Source: Rhynchosporium graminicola (lineage: Eukaryota > Ascomycota > Leotiomycetes > Helotiales > Ploettnerulaceae). Taken from it: a stretch of 64,000 bases of DNA. Location: contig FJUW01000007.1 of the NCBI GenBank assembly GCA_900074885.1, positions 376,826 through 440,825 on the forward strand. Reading direction: 5' to 3'. Both the position numbers and the translations under genes were made by a program. Of this stretch, positions 1 through 11,942 are shown piece by piece; positions within the stretch are counted from its first letter, which is position 1; every line of letters begins with the position of its first letter. Under the pieces are notes generated by a model. That model saw only the letters and a program-made list of their open reading frames with translations. It was not told where the DNA came from and did no database searches.

Positions 1-3000
1 TATCTATAGTTAATACTAATAATATACTTTCAGAAGTAATCTCTAGTGTACTTTTACTTTTTATTTCGTTACGAGTTATCTAGATAAAGTTAACCTTATT
101 AGTATCTATCGTATAGAATATACTCTTTCCCTTAATCTTAACTTTAGCTCGTAGAAACTATTTGTTATAGTTCTTATAGCTTAAGATTAGCAGCTTATTA
201 TCTTTCTCTATTTTATCTTATAGTTATCGCGTAGTACTCGATATATTCGATTAGATTTTCTATAAGTTAACTATAGTTAACTCAGTATATATATATAGTT
301 AGTAGATATTAATTATTTACTAGCTATTAGTTTATATAGAGGCTATACTTAGTTTAAGGGTTACGAGTAGCTTATTTACTTACTACTCGACTTTATAGTT
401 ATAGAGTTTCCTCTGAAGTCTACGAGTCGTATAATTATTTTTATAAAGAAATAGTCTTTCTTATTATCCTCGGATTATTATTACAGATCTCCCTCTAGAG
501 TCTATAGGTTATATAGTTAGTATTAAAGGCCTTCTTACTTATAGCTCTCCGGTTATTATTAGCGCTCTTACATAGCCCTTTAGTCTTCTTAATTTAACTA
601 GAATACTTTTATCTTACGTATTAGGGATTTTAATCGATCGCCTTACTTTCGTCGATTATTAGTACTCTTACTTAGCCCTTTAGTCTTCTTACGTTAACTA
701 GAATACTCTTATCTTACTTATCAGGGCTTGAATCGATCGCCTTACTTTCGTCGATTCGAAGTTACGTCCTGGTAGAGCTTATAATCTATTTAAAGGAATA
801 TCCTTATTCTTACATACCTATAAGGATAGGGGTAATATTTATAGAGGAATTAGACGCTAGTAAGTTAGACTATTATCTTCATTAAGTGACTTTATTACTT
901 ATATTATAATAAGTGTTAATCTATAATATATCCTAGATATTCTTTAATATCCGGGCCTATACATTAGCTCTAGTCCCGATTAGGTTACCATGTGATACTA
1001 CACTGAACACTAACTATTCTAACACGTAGCTTATTTTAAATCTAAGTTTATAGATAATAGTACTTAGACCTATTTAAGTCGTATATTTCAGAAATTGCTT
1101 TTATCTTTTGCTATGATAAATGGATTTTTCCGGAAGCTAGAATAGTTTTTGAACTCTAGCTACTAGTATAGTTCACTTAAGACAGAAATTAGCTTATTAA
1201 AGCGGATATCTAGTATTACTGCCTCTTCTTCCTATTAGCTCTCGCGACGGAATTTATATCCGAGCCGAGTTAAATGCATATAAAAGCTATCTTTAGCAAA
1301 TTTGGCTTTCGCTGCCTTAACTCGACTCTATTCTTTTCGTAGAGTAATACTTTCTATAGTATTATTAGTCGATAGGAGCTATAAAGCTACTGCTATTATC
1401 GCAGAAAGTACTACTTCTTTAAGATTAGTCTTTACCTGCTTTATAAGACTATCTGCAGTAAGTCGTATGAAACGCAGACGATATATAGTAGTAAAAACGG
1501 GTGCGACCTTAGCGCGTGGAACGCTATAATGGCTAATGAGATCCTTAGGTATATTTGCTAATAAGTTCGCTAATAAGTTCAGGTGCTACTGAAGAGTATG
1601 CGTATTCGGAACGATAGTAAAGGATAATAAGTTTCTAGGGATAATAGAGGAAGGCGGGAGTTTTGCGAGAGACCTCACAGGTTTATTAGGAGAAAGGATC
1701 ATAATAGGTACTAATTAAAGGAGAGGATAAGTATCCCTCACCTCTAGTGCACTATATCGGAGTCTGTATATGAACGAAAATACATAACAGGGGAAGAAAT
1801 AAGAACGCCCTATACTAGTCTGCTGGAACGCTCATCTAGTCTGGTAAAATCCAGCTGGTGTAGAGCCCGCTATGGGCTTGGGGTATATAGAAGCCGCCGT
1901 GGAGGGAGAAGAATAGATTATATAAGTAGCAAGTAGTCTTACTTGAGCAAATAGACCTTAGTTGCTATCGGCTTGGATGAACCTTACTCTTCTTAAAACA
2001 TTCAAAATGCAGTGATGCTTAGGGGTAAGATATATCATATAAGCGTTTATCAAAGCGAATTATCATTTGACCTCTTTTATTCAATTTCGCCGATTCCTAA
2101 CAAGTTTCAGAAATTATAGTGAGTACCTAACTTATTATGCTTGTAGTAATGTGCTAATATATCCAGGAAATCAAACGAATACTAATAATACTCCTAGAGA
2201 GACTTAGAGAGATATCTTTAAAGGTACCTGTGCTATACTTAAAGATCTCTAGACGATGGAATTCTAGCTAGATATCCTCGTGAGTTCGTATATTACCTTC
2301 TTTCTCGCAGCCTGCAAGCTCCTTCGTGTTATTGCAGTCTAACTTACGTACTTTTAACGTCTCCTTCTTTGTTATATTAAGTAGGAGTTTAATATAAATG
2401 AAGTAATTGATAAATCGTAGGCGTTCTATATCGGATAAGGAGATTAGATTTCTTAAATCTAGTATAACGATATAATATATAGATAGGAGATCAGATAACT
2501 ATCGATTTCGCATCTTTGTGTTTAGCTCAGATAAAGGTATATATAAAGTGTTCATTTCCAAAGAAGACTGATAATTCTTAGTAGATAATATCTAAAGCCT
2601 AATTGCGGGAGAAGTACTAGTACTCTATGAACGTTGCTCGTATATCGCGCCATTCGATAGTATGTATTACGTGATTATATCTGCTAAAGTTGTAAAGTCG
2701 TGTACCTAAGCGGAATTTTAAGTATCGAAGAATAATATTACTAAGGTAGTATCTTTCACTCGGAATAAGGTTATTAGTTTTTCTTATTAGTCTGCTCTAT
2801 GCTACTCCTTGTCGAAGTGATATAGTAGAAGATTCGTCGGCGCGGGATGCGCGAAATCCTAAATCTCACGGATTAGTTAGATACCTGATCTATATTATAT
2901 TAATATATAATATCTGCCTTAACTAGCTACTAAAATTCGTTATCGACTGAATGTTATATAGTGACTCGCTCTCGCCGGCGAATAAAGAGAGCTAACTTAA

Positions 3001-3610
3001 AACTAGGAAGTTCTCCTAATTCATGGGCTTTCTTGATTAATATAGTCTTCCTCCCTAACGCCTCCTTATACGGATTCCTTTGTTTTGCTATTATAATACA
3101 ACATAAGGTGTACTCTAAGAGGAAATAGGATACCTCGCTATATTATATATATAGTAGAGGCTGAGAAAATCATATTTCAGCCCTTAGATATGTGATAGTA
3201 TTACTGTATTATCTAAAGAGGTCACTATTCTATTGTTCGGATTTTATCGGCTAGTAGCAGTAATACTATTAGAACATTGATTCCCTACAGAAATAGGGGT
3301 TAATTTACCGCTCTTAGTATAACCTACAGATTATATGGAGATAAGTGGATATGAAGAAGGTAGTAAATGAGGTAGAATAGCGTATTAGAGCTGCGGAGAA
3401 ATATATAAATAATCTCCTTTACGGTAATCTCAATCACTTTCGCACTCGATAACTAGTAGCTATAGAATTTGTACTTTTATTGAAATGTTTTTATCTTATA
3501 AAGAATTAATTAAGTTAAACGAGATATCTATTGATATTCAATAAAGAATTAAAAGTAGAAAATAAAGTAGTATTACCTCGTGCGTACTACGTTAGAAGTT
3601 ATATATATAT
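1..3610. other. RIP-degraded DNA, no gene recognised
   Basis: This stretch is AT-rich, with very few CA/TG dinucleotides and stop codons in all frames, which is the RIP look of old repeats. The longest open frame (1302-1529, plus) matches nothing I know; the opposite strand there is also partly open and rich in Lys/Ala but equally unrecognised. A less mutated patch lies at about 1600-2100. It is probably decayed transposon sequence, but I cannot name a family. Confidence 0.6.
561..760. repeat. Two-copy tandem repeat, 100-bp unit
   Basis: Positions 561-660 and 661-760 are two copies of the same 100-bp unit, recognisable by the shared blocks TAGCCCTTTAGTCTTCTTA and CGATCGCCTTACTTTCGTCG. Differences are mostly C/T transitions. 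The period is not a multiple of three, so this is not an in-frame protein repeat. Confidence 0.85.
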
Positions 3611-3797
3611 TCAAAAGAATATGCTATAACGATCTATATAGCGGAAATCCTTAGCTATCCTAACTTAGCTTGAGAGCTATGCGTATTCCCTCTTAAGCTC
3701 TTCCGTACGCGCTTAAAGTTTCATTACCTTAGTGTTTATTCCTTTACTATAATCATGCTTATTATTGAGCTCCATATTATACTCACCGATAGCAATT
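3611..3797 (-). pseudogene. 2EXR-domain protein, C-terminal piece
   Basis: This minus-strand frame continues exactly, in the same reading frame, from the larger piece at 9393-10107 once the Copia-1 insertion and one copy of its CAATT target-site duplication are removed. It encodes a charged tail (Glu/Lys/Arg-rich, containing EELKREYA) and ends at a stop at 3611-3613. Internal stops are TAA/TAG of the kind RIP makes from Gln codons. The stop at 3611 is TGA and could itself derive from CGA, so the original C-terminus may have been longer. Confidence 0.6.
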
Positions 3798-3983
3798 TAT
3801 AGCAAGGTTACGTTGATCTTCAGAGTAAGGCATAGAGATAGTAATCGTGTGAATGATATTAGTTATATTGCAGTACTAATTACTATGGAGAGTCGATAGA
3901 AGATATTATCTAGGAATATCCGCACGGACTATGCACGTGACTACAGTCACCTGATCTATACTAAGACCTATATCCTCGCAACA
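3798..3983 (-). repeat. Copia-1 3' LTR
   Basis: This 186-bp LTR is the downstream one with respect to the minus-strand element. On the minus strand it begins TGTTGCGAGGAT and ends next to the CAATT target duplication. Compared with the other LTR it carries extra C-to-T and G-to-A changes. The purine-rich primer for plus-strand synthesis lies immediately to its right, at about 3984-3995. Confidence 0.88.
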
Positions 3984-4239
3984 CACCCCTCTATAGAGAT
4001 ACTACAAAGTCGGTAACTTCTACAGGTACGAGTGATCTAATTTCTTCTATAATTAGTCGATTATACTATCGTATGCGTACGTATAGTGACACCCCTGGAG
4101 ACTAGTACTATGCCTCGATATCACGTGAACTAGATAAACTACAGGTTCCGTAATTCCTTTAAGATAAGTCAGCCTTCTAATTGATATCTATACCCCTTAT
4201 TCTAGGTATAAAACAGTTATATTCAGTATTATCATAAAG

Positions 4240-7200
4240 GCCTTAAGGTCTTATAGGCTAAGTAGTTTAGTAAAACCGTCTGCCGTATTCTCTTTTAAGA
4301 GTATATACTAAGGGTCTAAATAACCTCTAGCGACCTCCTAGCGAAAGTAGTGAAATTTAATATCGATATGCTTAGTACGTTAGTATAATTCAGAGTTCTC
4401 CGATAGAGATAAAGCTCCCTGATTATCGCACTATATCTCTATACTCCTAGAGTCTGGCTCATTATAGCCTAGCTCCTTCAGTACTTAGTATATCCATGAA
4501 GCTTCTCTAGTAAAGGCGCATATAGCTATATACTCTGCTTCCGTAGAGGTAAGAGCTATAGTAGTCTATCGCTTTGAAATAGCTGAGAAAACACCTCCTA
4601 TAAGGAAGAAATAGACTCCGGTATATAATACTCTATCAATTCGGTTACCGGCCTAATCAGAGTCATAGAAACCTCTTAATTTCATCTTCTCTCTATTAGT
4701 AACGTCTCCTCCGTAAGTCGTAGCGTAGTACTTCGTACCTTATAAGTACGTAAATACTCTCTTAGCGCTTATAAGGTATTAAGGTAATAGATTTATCAGA
4801 AATTATAATAATATAGAACAGTAGTATAGTATATCCTACCGAGTATAAGCTAGGTACTATAAACTACTATAAGGCTATTAATATAGCTTGATTTCTTATG
4901 GAGTAGCTACTCCCTTGAATTTGACTATAGAAACCTCTGAACTAGTAGTAAAGGGCGTATCAGCGCTCTTATAATTAGTTATTCTAAATCAATCTAATAT
5001 CTTGTCGATATACGTATCTTAGTAAAGAGAAATCGTCTTCTTCTCTCTGTTATATATAATTCTGACGCTAAGGAAGTATTTAGCTAGTCTAGCTAGTAGA
5101 ATATCGAATACAGTGAGAATCTTCTTCTTAAGCTCTTTAAGAGCTATTCCAGCCTTTGAGATAACTAGAAAATCGTTGACATAAGTAATGATAATTATTA
5201 TAGTTTCTCAGTTGATATATACGTAATTATTAGTTTATAAAGGTATAAAGTCGATAATACTGAACTCCTTGCGTAGTATCTCTTACTAGAGACGTGGAGA
5301 CTGCTTCAGACCGTATAGAGCCTTTAGTAAGAGTATATATTTATTGTCTATAAGTCTACGCTTATATTATCTATAAAATAGTAGCAATTTGACGTATATC
5401 GGGGTGTTAGCTTTACTGTATAAGAATACTATTACTATATTAAACTGTTCGACTTCTAAGTCGTACTCCGCTCTAACTGCTAAGCCTATCTTCTAAGTAG
5501 AAGATTTATAGACTCCGGTATACGTCTAATCGTAATCGTGACTAAATCGTTACGTATAACCTTAGACTATAAATCTGACCTTATATTTATCGATTTTACT
5601 ATCTATATCTCTCTTAGTCTTAAAGACTAGATAAGAACCTAGTACTCTATACCCTTTTAGCATATCAGAGCGACTTATAGTCTTCTAAGTCGACTTCTCC
5701 TCAAGAGATTAGTACTCCTTGATTATAGCCTTCTTCTATTCTAGCTAATTAGCTCTCTTTATAGCTTAATCTAAAGTAGTCGGATTATCTAAGAATAGAG
5801 ACTCTTCTTAAGCCGTATGAAAAGCAAGTCGATACTAACTAGTACTCTCTTATACTTCTTTAAGTAATGAAATTACATAAGAGTAGCTGTTATTTAGTTC
5901 CGGTATTACCTTAGGCGACGGATTATTACAGCCAGATCGTATAGCCCTAGGAATATACTCCGGTATATAGTTCTTAGATCCAGGAGGCTTACTACGCTTC
6001 TTTTATATAGTAACTTGCTCCGGGATATCGACTTCTAGTGCTAGAACTTCGTCCGTAACTATAGACTCGGCATCTTCCGTATTATCGATTTCGACTTCGG
6101 AATCCTCGTCTTAGCTTATAATACCTGTATCAGGAGTAGTACTAGTAACTTCGGCGTTACCGGTAACTTCGGCGTCCTGATTTTTGCTTAAATTATCGAT
6201 AGATTTACCCCTAGTTTAAGGTACTATTATAGCGTCTTCTTCGTGAGGTTCTATGACTAAACCGTCTTTATTAAATCGTAGATAAGAGGTACGAACTACT
6301 TTTCTATTAACTAGGTATCTATAGATATTATAACTTTTAAATCCTACTAGAATACCCTTTTTAGCTCTAGGAGCTACCTTATAGCTCTGGACTCTCTTCT
6401 CCTTATTAATTAGTATAAAGACAGGATATCCTAATACACGGAGATACTTAATAGAGGGAGTATAGTTCACCCCTAGCTTAATATTATCCTAGAAGTACTT
6501 AAAAGGAGTCTTCCCTTCTACTCTAGAAGTAGAGGTAAGATTAGCGATATGTATATAGGCGAGTAGAATTTCCGGCTATATAAGTTAGGTATATTCTGAT
6601 CTACTATAACTATACGTACCTTCTCGATAATCGTACGTATAGAGTATTTAGCTCTTCCATCTTACTCTAGAGTATATAGAGTAGACTCCTCTAGTAGTAT
6701 TCTAAGGTAGTTAGTAAGCTCTTTTATCTAAGAGGGAAAGTACTCCTTACCCCTATTATATCTCTATATCTTAATTTTATAGTAATACTATATTTCGGCT
6801 AACTTAATTAGCTTTTGATTAGCTAGGTATATATCCGACTTCTTAGCGTAAGTAAAAGCCTACTTTCTAGTCGAATAGGCGCATAAGAAGATAAAGGCGT
6901 AAGAGTAACTATTCAGACCCTTAGGTTTAAGGTGTACTATATCTATATAGATTTCATCTATTGATCTAGCAGGTCGTGCATATACCGATACCTTATTAAC
7001 CTTCCGAATAAGTCGGCCTTTCTTATATAGTACGTAAAGGGGAGTTCTACTAGTCTTAAGCTCTATAAACTTCATACTAGTAACTATAGATTAGGTGCAT
7101 CGTACTACGTTAAAGCTAGCGTGATATATACGTCTATACTAAAGCTCTATATCAACTGTAGCTTGCTCTACTGCTGCAGGTAAGCTTAAACCCGGAAGGC

Positions 7201-7640
7201 TAGCGTACCCTGCGCCGGAGGTCTCCTTTTTAATAATGAATAGATCTTCGTTAATTATATAGATCTTCTTCTCCTTAGACGTATAAAGAATAGAACTATA
7301 TAAATAACCTTCTAATTTGTTCAATTTAGAACTAGAGTATAAGTAGACTAGAGACTACGGGATATATAGTATATTATAGCACTCTAATATACGTACTATA
7401 CTATCGGTCTTTATCGCCTTAATTATATAACTTCTAATCCCGGTAGGGCGTAACGGCCTATTAACGGTAAGTATATATTATAAATCGTCTCTTAGCGTAT
7501 ATAAGGTAAACTTAGAAAGGTCGTTAGATATATACTCCGTAGCGCCGGTATCGAAGAGCTATCGTGACTTATTATAATAAGAGAATATAGCTATAGAAGC
7601 TATAATAGTAAGGAAACATAGTAAAAGGGCTGCGCCGAAG
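4240..7640 (-). pseudogene. Copia-1 pol (protease, integrase, RT, RNase H), inactivated
   Basis: Minus-strand domains in order are as follows. The pre-integrase region lies at about 7324-7080. The integrase core starts in 7075-6860 with IYIDIVHLKPKG, holding the first catalytic Asp. The integrase C-terminal module is at 6470-6216 (KGILVGFKSYNIYR). Reverse transcriptase lies at about 5650-4900, where the YVDD box reads YVNDFLV near 5170-5200, a catalytic Asp-to-Asn change. RNase H is at about 4620-4260, with STEAEYIAICAF and TKHIDIKFH. Many TAG/TAA stops occur at former Trp/Gln positions. The polyprotein would have made and integrated the cDNA; no part is functional now. Confidence 0.88.
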
Positions 7641-9150
7641 ATACTACTATCGTCGGAATCGTTATCCTTCTCCTTCTTCTTTCTACTACTAGTCTTCTTC
7701 TTATTAGTCTTATTAGTCTTACTCTCTCCCTCCTTCTTCTTTAGCTATTCGGCATGCGGGATCTATTTCTTTCTAGTTTTCTTCTTAAACTTCTTCTTCT
7801 TCTGTTTATTAATAATAAAATAGTTCTCTAGAGTATACTTTAGCGATATCTGTTTATAGTGCTTATAAGTAGGTCTAGTTTGATCTTTACTAGCCGGCTT
7901 AGTAGCTCCTCCGCCGCTTCCTTTCTTAGGTATAGACTTATTACTATATAGAGCTTAACCTGCTATCTTTCCGGTAGAGTCACTCGCTCTTGCCTCGTTA
8001 GTAATATCTTCGATTAAACTAACTAAAGTCACTCCTGATTTAGCCTTCTTAGTCGTATCTAGGTTATTACTATAAGAGAGAACGTTATCTTTTAGCTTAT
8101 ATAAGCTACTTCTCTGAAACTACGGTAATAAATATAATTAGATACTATACCGGAGGTAGAGCTATTATTAAAGTCTCTAATTTGATAATTAAGAGCTTAA
8201 AAGCGATAATAAACTTCTCTAGGGAGTTAAAATCGTTATATTAGAGCTTAATATAATCTTATATAGCGTTATATACTAGTATATTGCCACCTCCTTCGTA
8301 CTGCGCCTATAAGGCCTCCTATATATCTAATACAGTAGTTTTACTAGTTATATACGCGAGAGGTCCGGCCTTGCAATTCAACGTGATTACTAGCTTCATT
8401 TGACTCTCTCTAGACTCCTAATCTTACTACTTCTTAAGGGCTTTATCGTCGACCTCGTCGTCCTATTCGTCTACCTCTTTAGGCACGTAGTTACGCGATT
8501 TAACGTTAAGAAACTTACTAATTCTATTAGTTTTAGTAATATTCAGTACCTTATCTCTCTATTCCGTATAGTTCTCTCCTCCCTTAAGCTTATAGCTATC
8601 TACTAAGTTCAAAGACGTAGAGCTACTAATCTTCTTGCGTTTATATAGCTCTTCTAGCGTAGTCCTAGTGATAGGTTCCGATTCCGAGTCTTCCGGATCC
8701 TCTGGATAGTCCTAGGACGTCGATTTAGCGTCTGCAGGGGGTAAATCGGGTATATTTTGAGTCCTAGGGACTTAGGTGGGTTCCGGCGCTAGTGCGGAAG
8801 ACTCTGCACCTCGAGATGCGACAATTTCGGAATCGTCGACATTGATTGCTATACGAGTACGAGTATTAAGTACTATACGGCTTATTTATGATGTTAAAGA
8901 CTCTAAAGACTCTTTAATAGAGCTAGAGTTATCAGAGTACACTTCTTCGACTTCTTCTAATAATAGTAGCGTAGGTGCGACAGCTGAAGAACTCTCTCCA
9001 CTAGCACTCTACGCGACTATATTTACTATAGAAAGACGCGCTAGTTTAACTGAACTATACGCGTATACTATACCTTAATCGGAAGCTCGCAACTTGAATC
9101 TCTACCCTTTTAGTACTAAGAAACAGTTCGACGCTTACTATTAAGAATCA
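7641..9150 (-). pseudogene. Copia-1 gag, inactivated
   Basis: This is the region between the primer-binding site and pol on the minus strand. A zinc-knuckle-like stretch near 7830-7890 has its Cys positions read as Tyr (YKHYKQIS), followed by a very Lys-rich tail. RIP stops break the frame throughout. The long plus-strand frame at 8776-9078 is a shadow on the opposite strand and has no support as a gene. The position and knuckle identify this as the nucleocapsid gene; the N-terminal part is too decayed to describe. Confidence 0.65.
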
Positions 9151-9206
9151 TAGTACTACTGCTTCTTTAAGTACTACTCTAATTCTGGCTATCGGGGCTC
9201 ATAACC

Positions 9207-9392
9207 TATAGCAAGGTTACGTTGATCTTCAGAGTAAGGCATAGAGGTAGTAATCGTATAAATAATATTAGTTGTATTACAGTACTAATTACTATAGAGA
9301 GTCGACAGAAGATATTATCTAGGAATATCCGCACGGACCATGCACGTGACTACAGTCACCTGATCCATGCCAAGACCCATATCCTCGCAACA
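9207..9392 (-). repeat. Copia-1 5' LTR
   Basis: This is the 186-bp partner of 3798-3983 and is less mutated. It is bordered on the left by the primer-binding region (GGGGCTCATAACC on the plus strand) and on the right by the second CAATT target duplication. Confidence 0.88.
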
Positions 9393-10107
9393 CAATTTCA
9401 TCCTTGTCATTCTCCCCAACGTCCTGAACGCTATATCTGTCTTCCTCATTATTATTACTATCACTACTATTACTATAATCATCCTTGTTATCTCTGAATA
9501 AGACCGTAATACTTTTCAGACCTCCTAAACACGAAAGATACTTCGATATGTACTTCTTAGGTGTGAGCTCCTCCTACTCTGCCTCTCGGATAAGTATACT
9601 CTTAATATTATTAAGCTGCCTATTATAATAACGCAGCAGATCTCGGAGGTAGCTAGGCTCGTTAGTAAAGTCGAAACTAAACTAGAGAATATCTTACTAA
9701 GGATTGAAGTAGAATAAGCCCGCTTTCGAATCTATATGCTCTATAAGCCGATATTACTTCAATATATATTAGCGTGATTCGAGGCAGATATGAAGTGATA
9801 CCGGAGGAGGGCAGGACTCTGCTGGGCCTTGCTCGATGATTCTCGTGCTAAAGTTCATATTTAGTAACGTAGATAACGAGCCTGCGAAGCGCAGAATTGA
9901 GACATCTTCGTATTCTATAGTCGTCTTATCCTCATAGATTGCGGCTTTAATAAGTCGAGGTTCCGGCCAGGTCTATTCCTATATCAGAAGGCGTAGCTCG
10001 AGTGATAGCTTCGGAAATAGATAGAAGGTAAGGCCTGCTTAAGGCGTCTCTTGTTTCAGTTGGGATAGCTTAAAAGACGGATAGCTTGAAAGACGCAATT
10101 GAACGAA
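9393..10107 (-). pseudogene. 2EXR-domain protein, N-terminal and central piece
   Basis: The minus strand reads as one frame interrupted only by TAG/TAA codons. Near the N-terminus (about 10030-9930) stands FPKLSLELRLLI, the start of the fungal 2EXR domain, followed by a TAG where Trp is usual and by WPEPRLIKAA. The second signature, LHICLESR, lies at about 9797-9771 and corresponds to the conserved LHxCRESR box. A charged C-terminal tail follows, and the frame resumes across Copia-1 at 3797-3611. 2EXR proteins are abundant, poorly understood fungal proteins. No Met start is visible; the frame opens upstream of 10107. Internal stops are RIP-type, so the gene was probably a multicopy or repeat-adjacent target. 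Confidence 0.75.
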
Positions 10108-10897
10108 CCTTCAGGAATTGTATCGAATACTAGATCTGATCTAAAGGCTAAAACAATAGCGTCCCCCTGCTCGCTCACGGAACTTATTATAGTATCTATT
10201 ATAAACCCGGCGATATATAATAAGTCTGTGGTAGCTCTTAGTGCCTCTGACTATTAATCGTACGCCTCTATAACTACACCTCGCAGAATTATTAAATAGG
10301 GAATGCGGAGAGGGTCCTTAGAAACGACGCTATACTACGGGGTAAGAAAGCCGGGATATGGCAGTGCGTATCTGTGTCTGCAGGGCGCTATACAATCAGT
10401 AGCCTAAAAGAGCTTACTTAGCAGACGACTAGGATGCTTCTTAATTAGAAATAAGTAATAGGTCATAGGCTTTTTCAGTGCCATACCTATTACAGGATAA
10501 GTACGATTCAAGCGAAGACGAAAAGAGTACTTAGCTAACTAAGATTAACGAGTTATTAAGAAACTATTAAGCTATAGAACTATCTCCTCTTATAATAAGA
10601 GCCTCGATTTATAGAAAGATCTAAATACTAATTACCGTTCTCTTACTAGAGGATAATAATTCCTAGTTAATATCGAATCAGGAAGATATAGATTTTTTAT
10701 AAACATAACTATATATATCGATAGTAGAGTAAATATATTTAGAGCGCTATATACTTTATAATATAAACCTTATTAAATAATATATTAAATTCATTCGATT
10801 CAGGGAAAGTTTAACTAGCGATTTTTCTTACTCTGTATATACGCAGGAGTAGTACGCGGTAGTACGCATGCGTATTATACGTACGACTCTCCTTAGG
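10108..10897. other. Unassigned, moderately RIP-affected DNA
   Basis: I recognise no gene or repeat here. The region between 10140 and 10500 keeps more CA/TG than its surroundings, and 10560-10830 is very AT-rich. No open frame of useful length matches a family known to me. Confidence 0.5.
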
Positions 10898-10899
10898 TA

Positions 10900-11055
10900 C
10901 GAAAGGGGGTTTTCAGTGGGTCTTATCTACCGCTGTAAGGCAGTAAGGTTATTCTTCCAACCAGCAGCTTGAAATTCTAGAATTTCTTCATAAACTCCCT
11001 TATATATTAAGGCAGAAGACTGGGCTGGATGAGACCCACTGAAAACCCTCTTTCG
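10900..11055. mobile_element. MITE-like element with 26-bp terminal inverted repeats
   Basis: The left end CGAAAGGGGGTTTTCAGTGG and the reverse complement of the right end agree over about 26 bp with two mismatches. The element is 156 bp long and flanked by TA on both sides (10898-10899 and 11056-11057), as expected for Tc1/mariner-type target duplication. It has no coding capacity, so it would be a non-autonomous passenger. It is hardly RIP-mutated. Confidence 0.7.
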
Positions 11056-11057
11056 TA

Positions 11058-11942
11058 CGCTACCCTAGTACTTACTAGTAAGGACCCTTACTAGTGCTTC
11101 TGGGGTCCCTAGTAGTAGCATAAACTCAAATAATTCAGAGTTTTACTTGAGTTTTCTTGAGGTTTTCGAAGAAGGGCTACGACGCCTACGACCGGTAATT
11201 GCCTTAGTACTATATAACTTTGCCCCTAAAAAAACCGACTCGCAGTTTTTTTCGTTTTGCCGTCAGCGGCGCCCACGACCGCCTGGCGGCGGGCAAACGG
11301 CGCTCCAGGAAACTGCTGATGTTATATTAACGACTATTCAGATTAAACCTCACTTGCCTAATGCTTTCGCGATACTTATAAACGAAGGGATAATAAGGGA
11401 TATATTTTAGTCTAGGTGCGTGCCCTCGGGATCTATTGCTGCTTATCGCTGAATAAGCTCAGCTTTCTGCAACGCACAAGTCTTCAAGTGGTCTATCAAA
11501 ATGTCAAAGTTCGTCTTAATATTCGAGTCCTTTACCCTTGCATCTCTTGTCTTGTATTCTCAAACCGCTTGCCCCGCTCCTTTATATCCTCATATAAGGT
11601 CGGTCGTATGTAAAGCATGTCCTTTCGCAATATCCTAACTCTACTTCTGATCTACTTCGTCATAAGCCAAATAATTACACCCCTAGGGGTATTCTACAAG
11701 GGTTTTACTAGTGAAAGAGAGTTTCCAAACCCCTGGGGGTATACTAGCCGGTCCACCTCCAGTTTCGCTCGCCCACTCGCTTACTATCGGATTAAGCAAA
11801 TGCTACGTCTATGCAAATGCCACGCTCTCGGTATTATATCAGTAAAGTATTTTAAGTGCTTCACCTGCTAAATTTCTTTTAATTTCAATATTAAATAACT
11901 ACTCTAATTTATTAATAATATATATTCTTTTCTAGTATAAAA
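11058..11942. other. Low-RIP patch, no gene recognised
   Basis: This patch keeps normal CA/TG frequency up to about 11880, with a GC-rich core at 11260-11310. Three consecutive short plus-strand frames (11147-11410, 11416-11613, 11617-11871) lack recognisable motifs. Two short dyads, ACCCCTAGGGGT near 11680 and ACCCCTGGGGGT near 11730, bracket a 50-bp stretch. It may be a more recent insertion or unique sequence; I cannot assign it. Confidence 0.4.

Larger units (their letters stand above)
3798..9392 (-). mobile_element. Copia-1, complete Ty1/copia retrotransposon (RIP-inactivated)
   Basis: The element is bounded by two 186-bp LTRs (3798-3983, 9207-9392) and flanked by the 5-bp target-site duplication CAATT (3793-3797 and 9393-9397). 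On the minus strand the order is LTR, primer-binding region (GGTTATGAGCCCC next to the 5' LTR), gag with zinc knuckle, protease/pre-integrase, integrase, reverse transcriptase, RNase H, purine-rich tract (AGAGGGGTG), LTR. Integrase before reverse transcriptase places it in Ty1/copia (Pseudoviridae). All reading frames are broken. It inserted into a 2EXR-type gene, which continues in frame on both sides. Confidence 0.92.

Noticed and set aside
1302..1529. 75-codon plus-strand open frame as a gene
   Set aside because: No motif; the surrounding sequence is RIP-like and the complementary strand is equally open in part.
8776..9078. 100-codon plus-strand open frame
   Set aside because: It is opposite the Copia-1 gag region on the coding minus strand; Ser/Thr/Leu composition follows from complementing a RIP-mutated frame.
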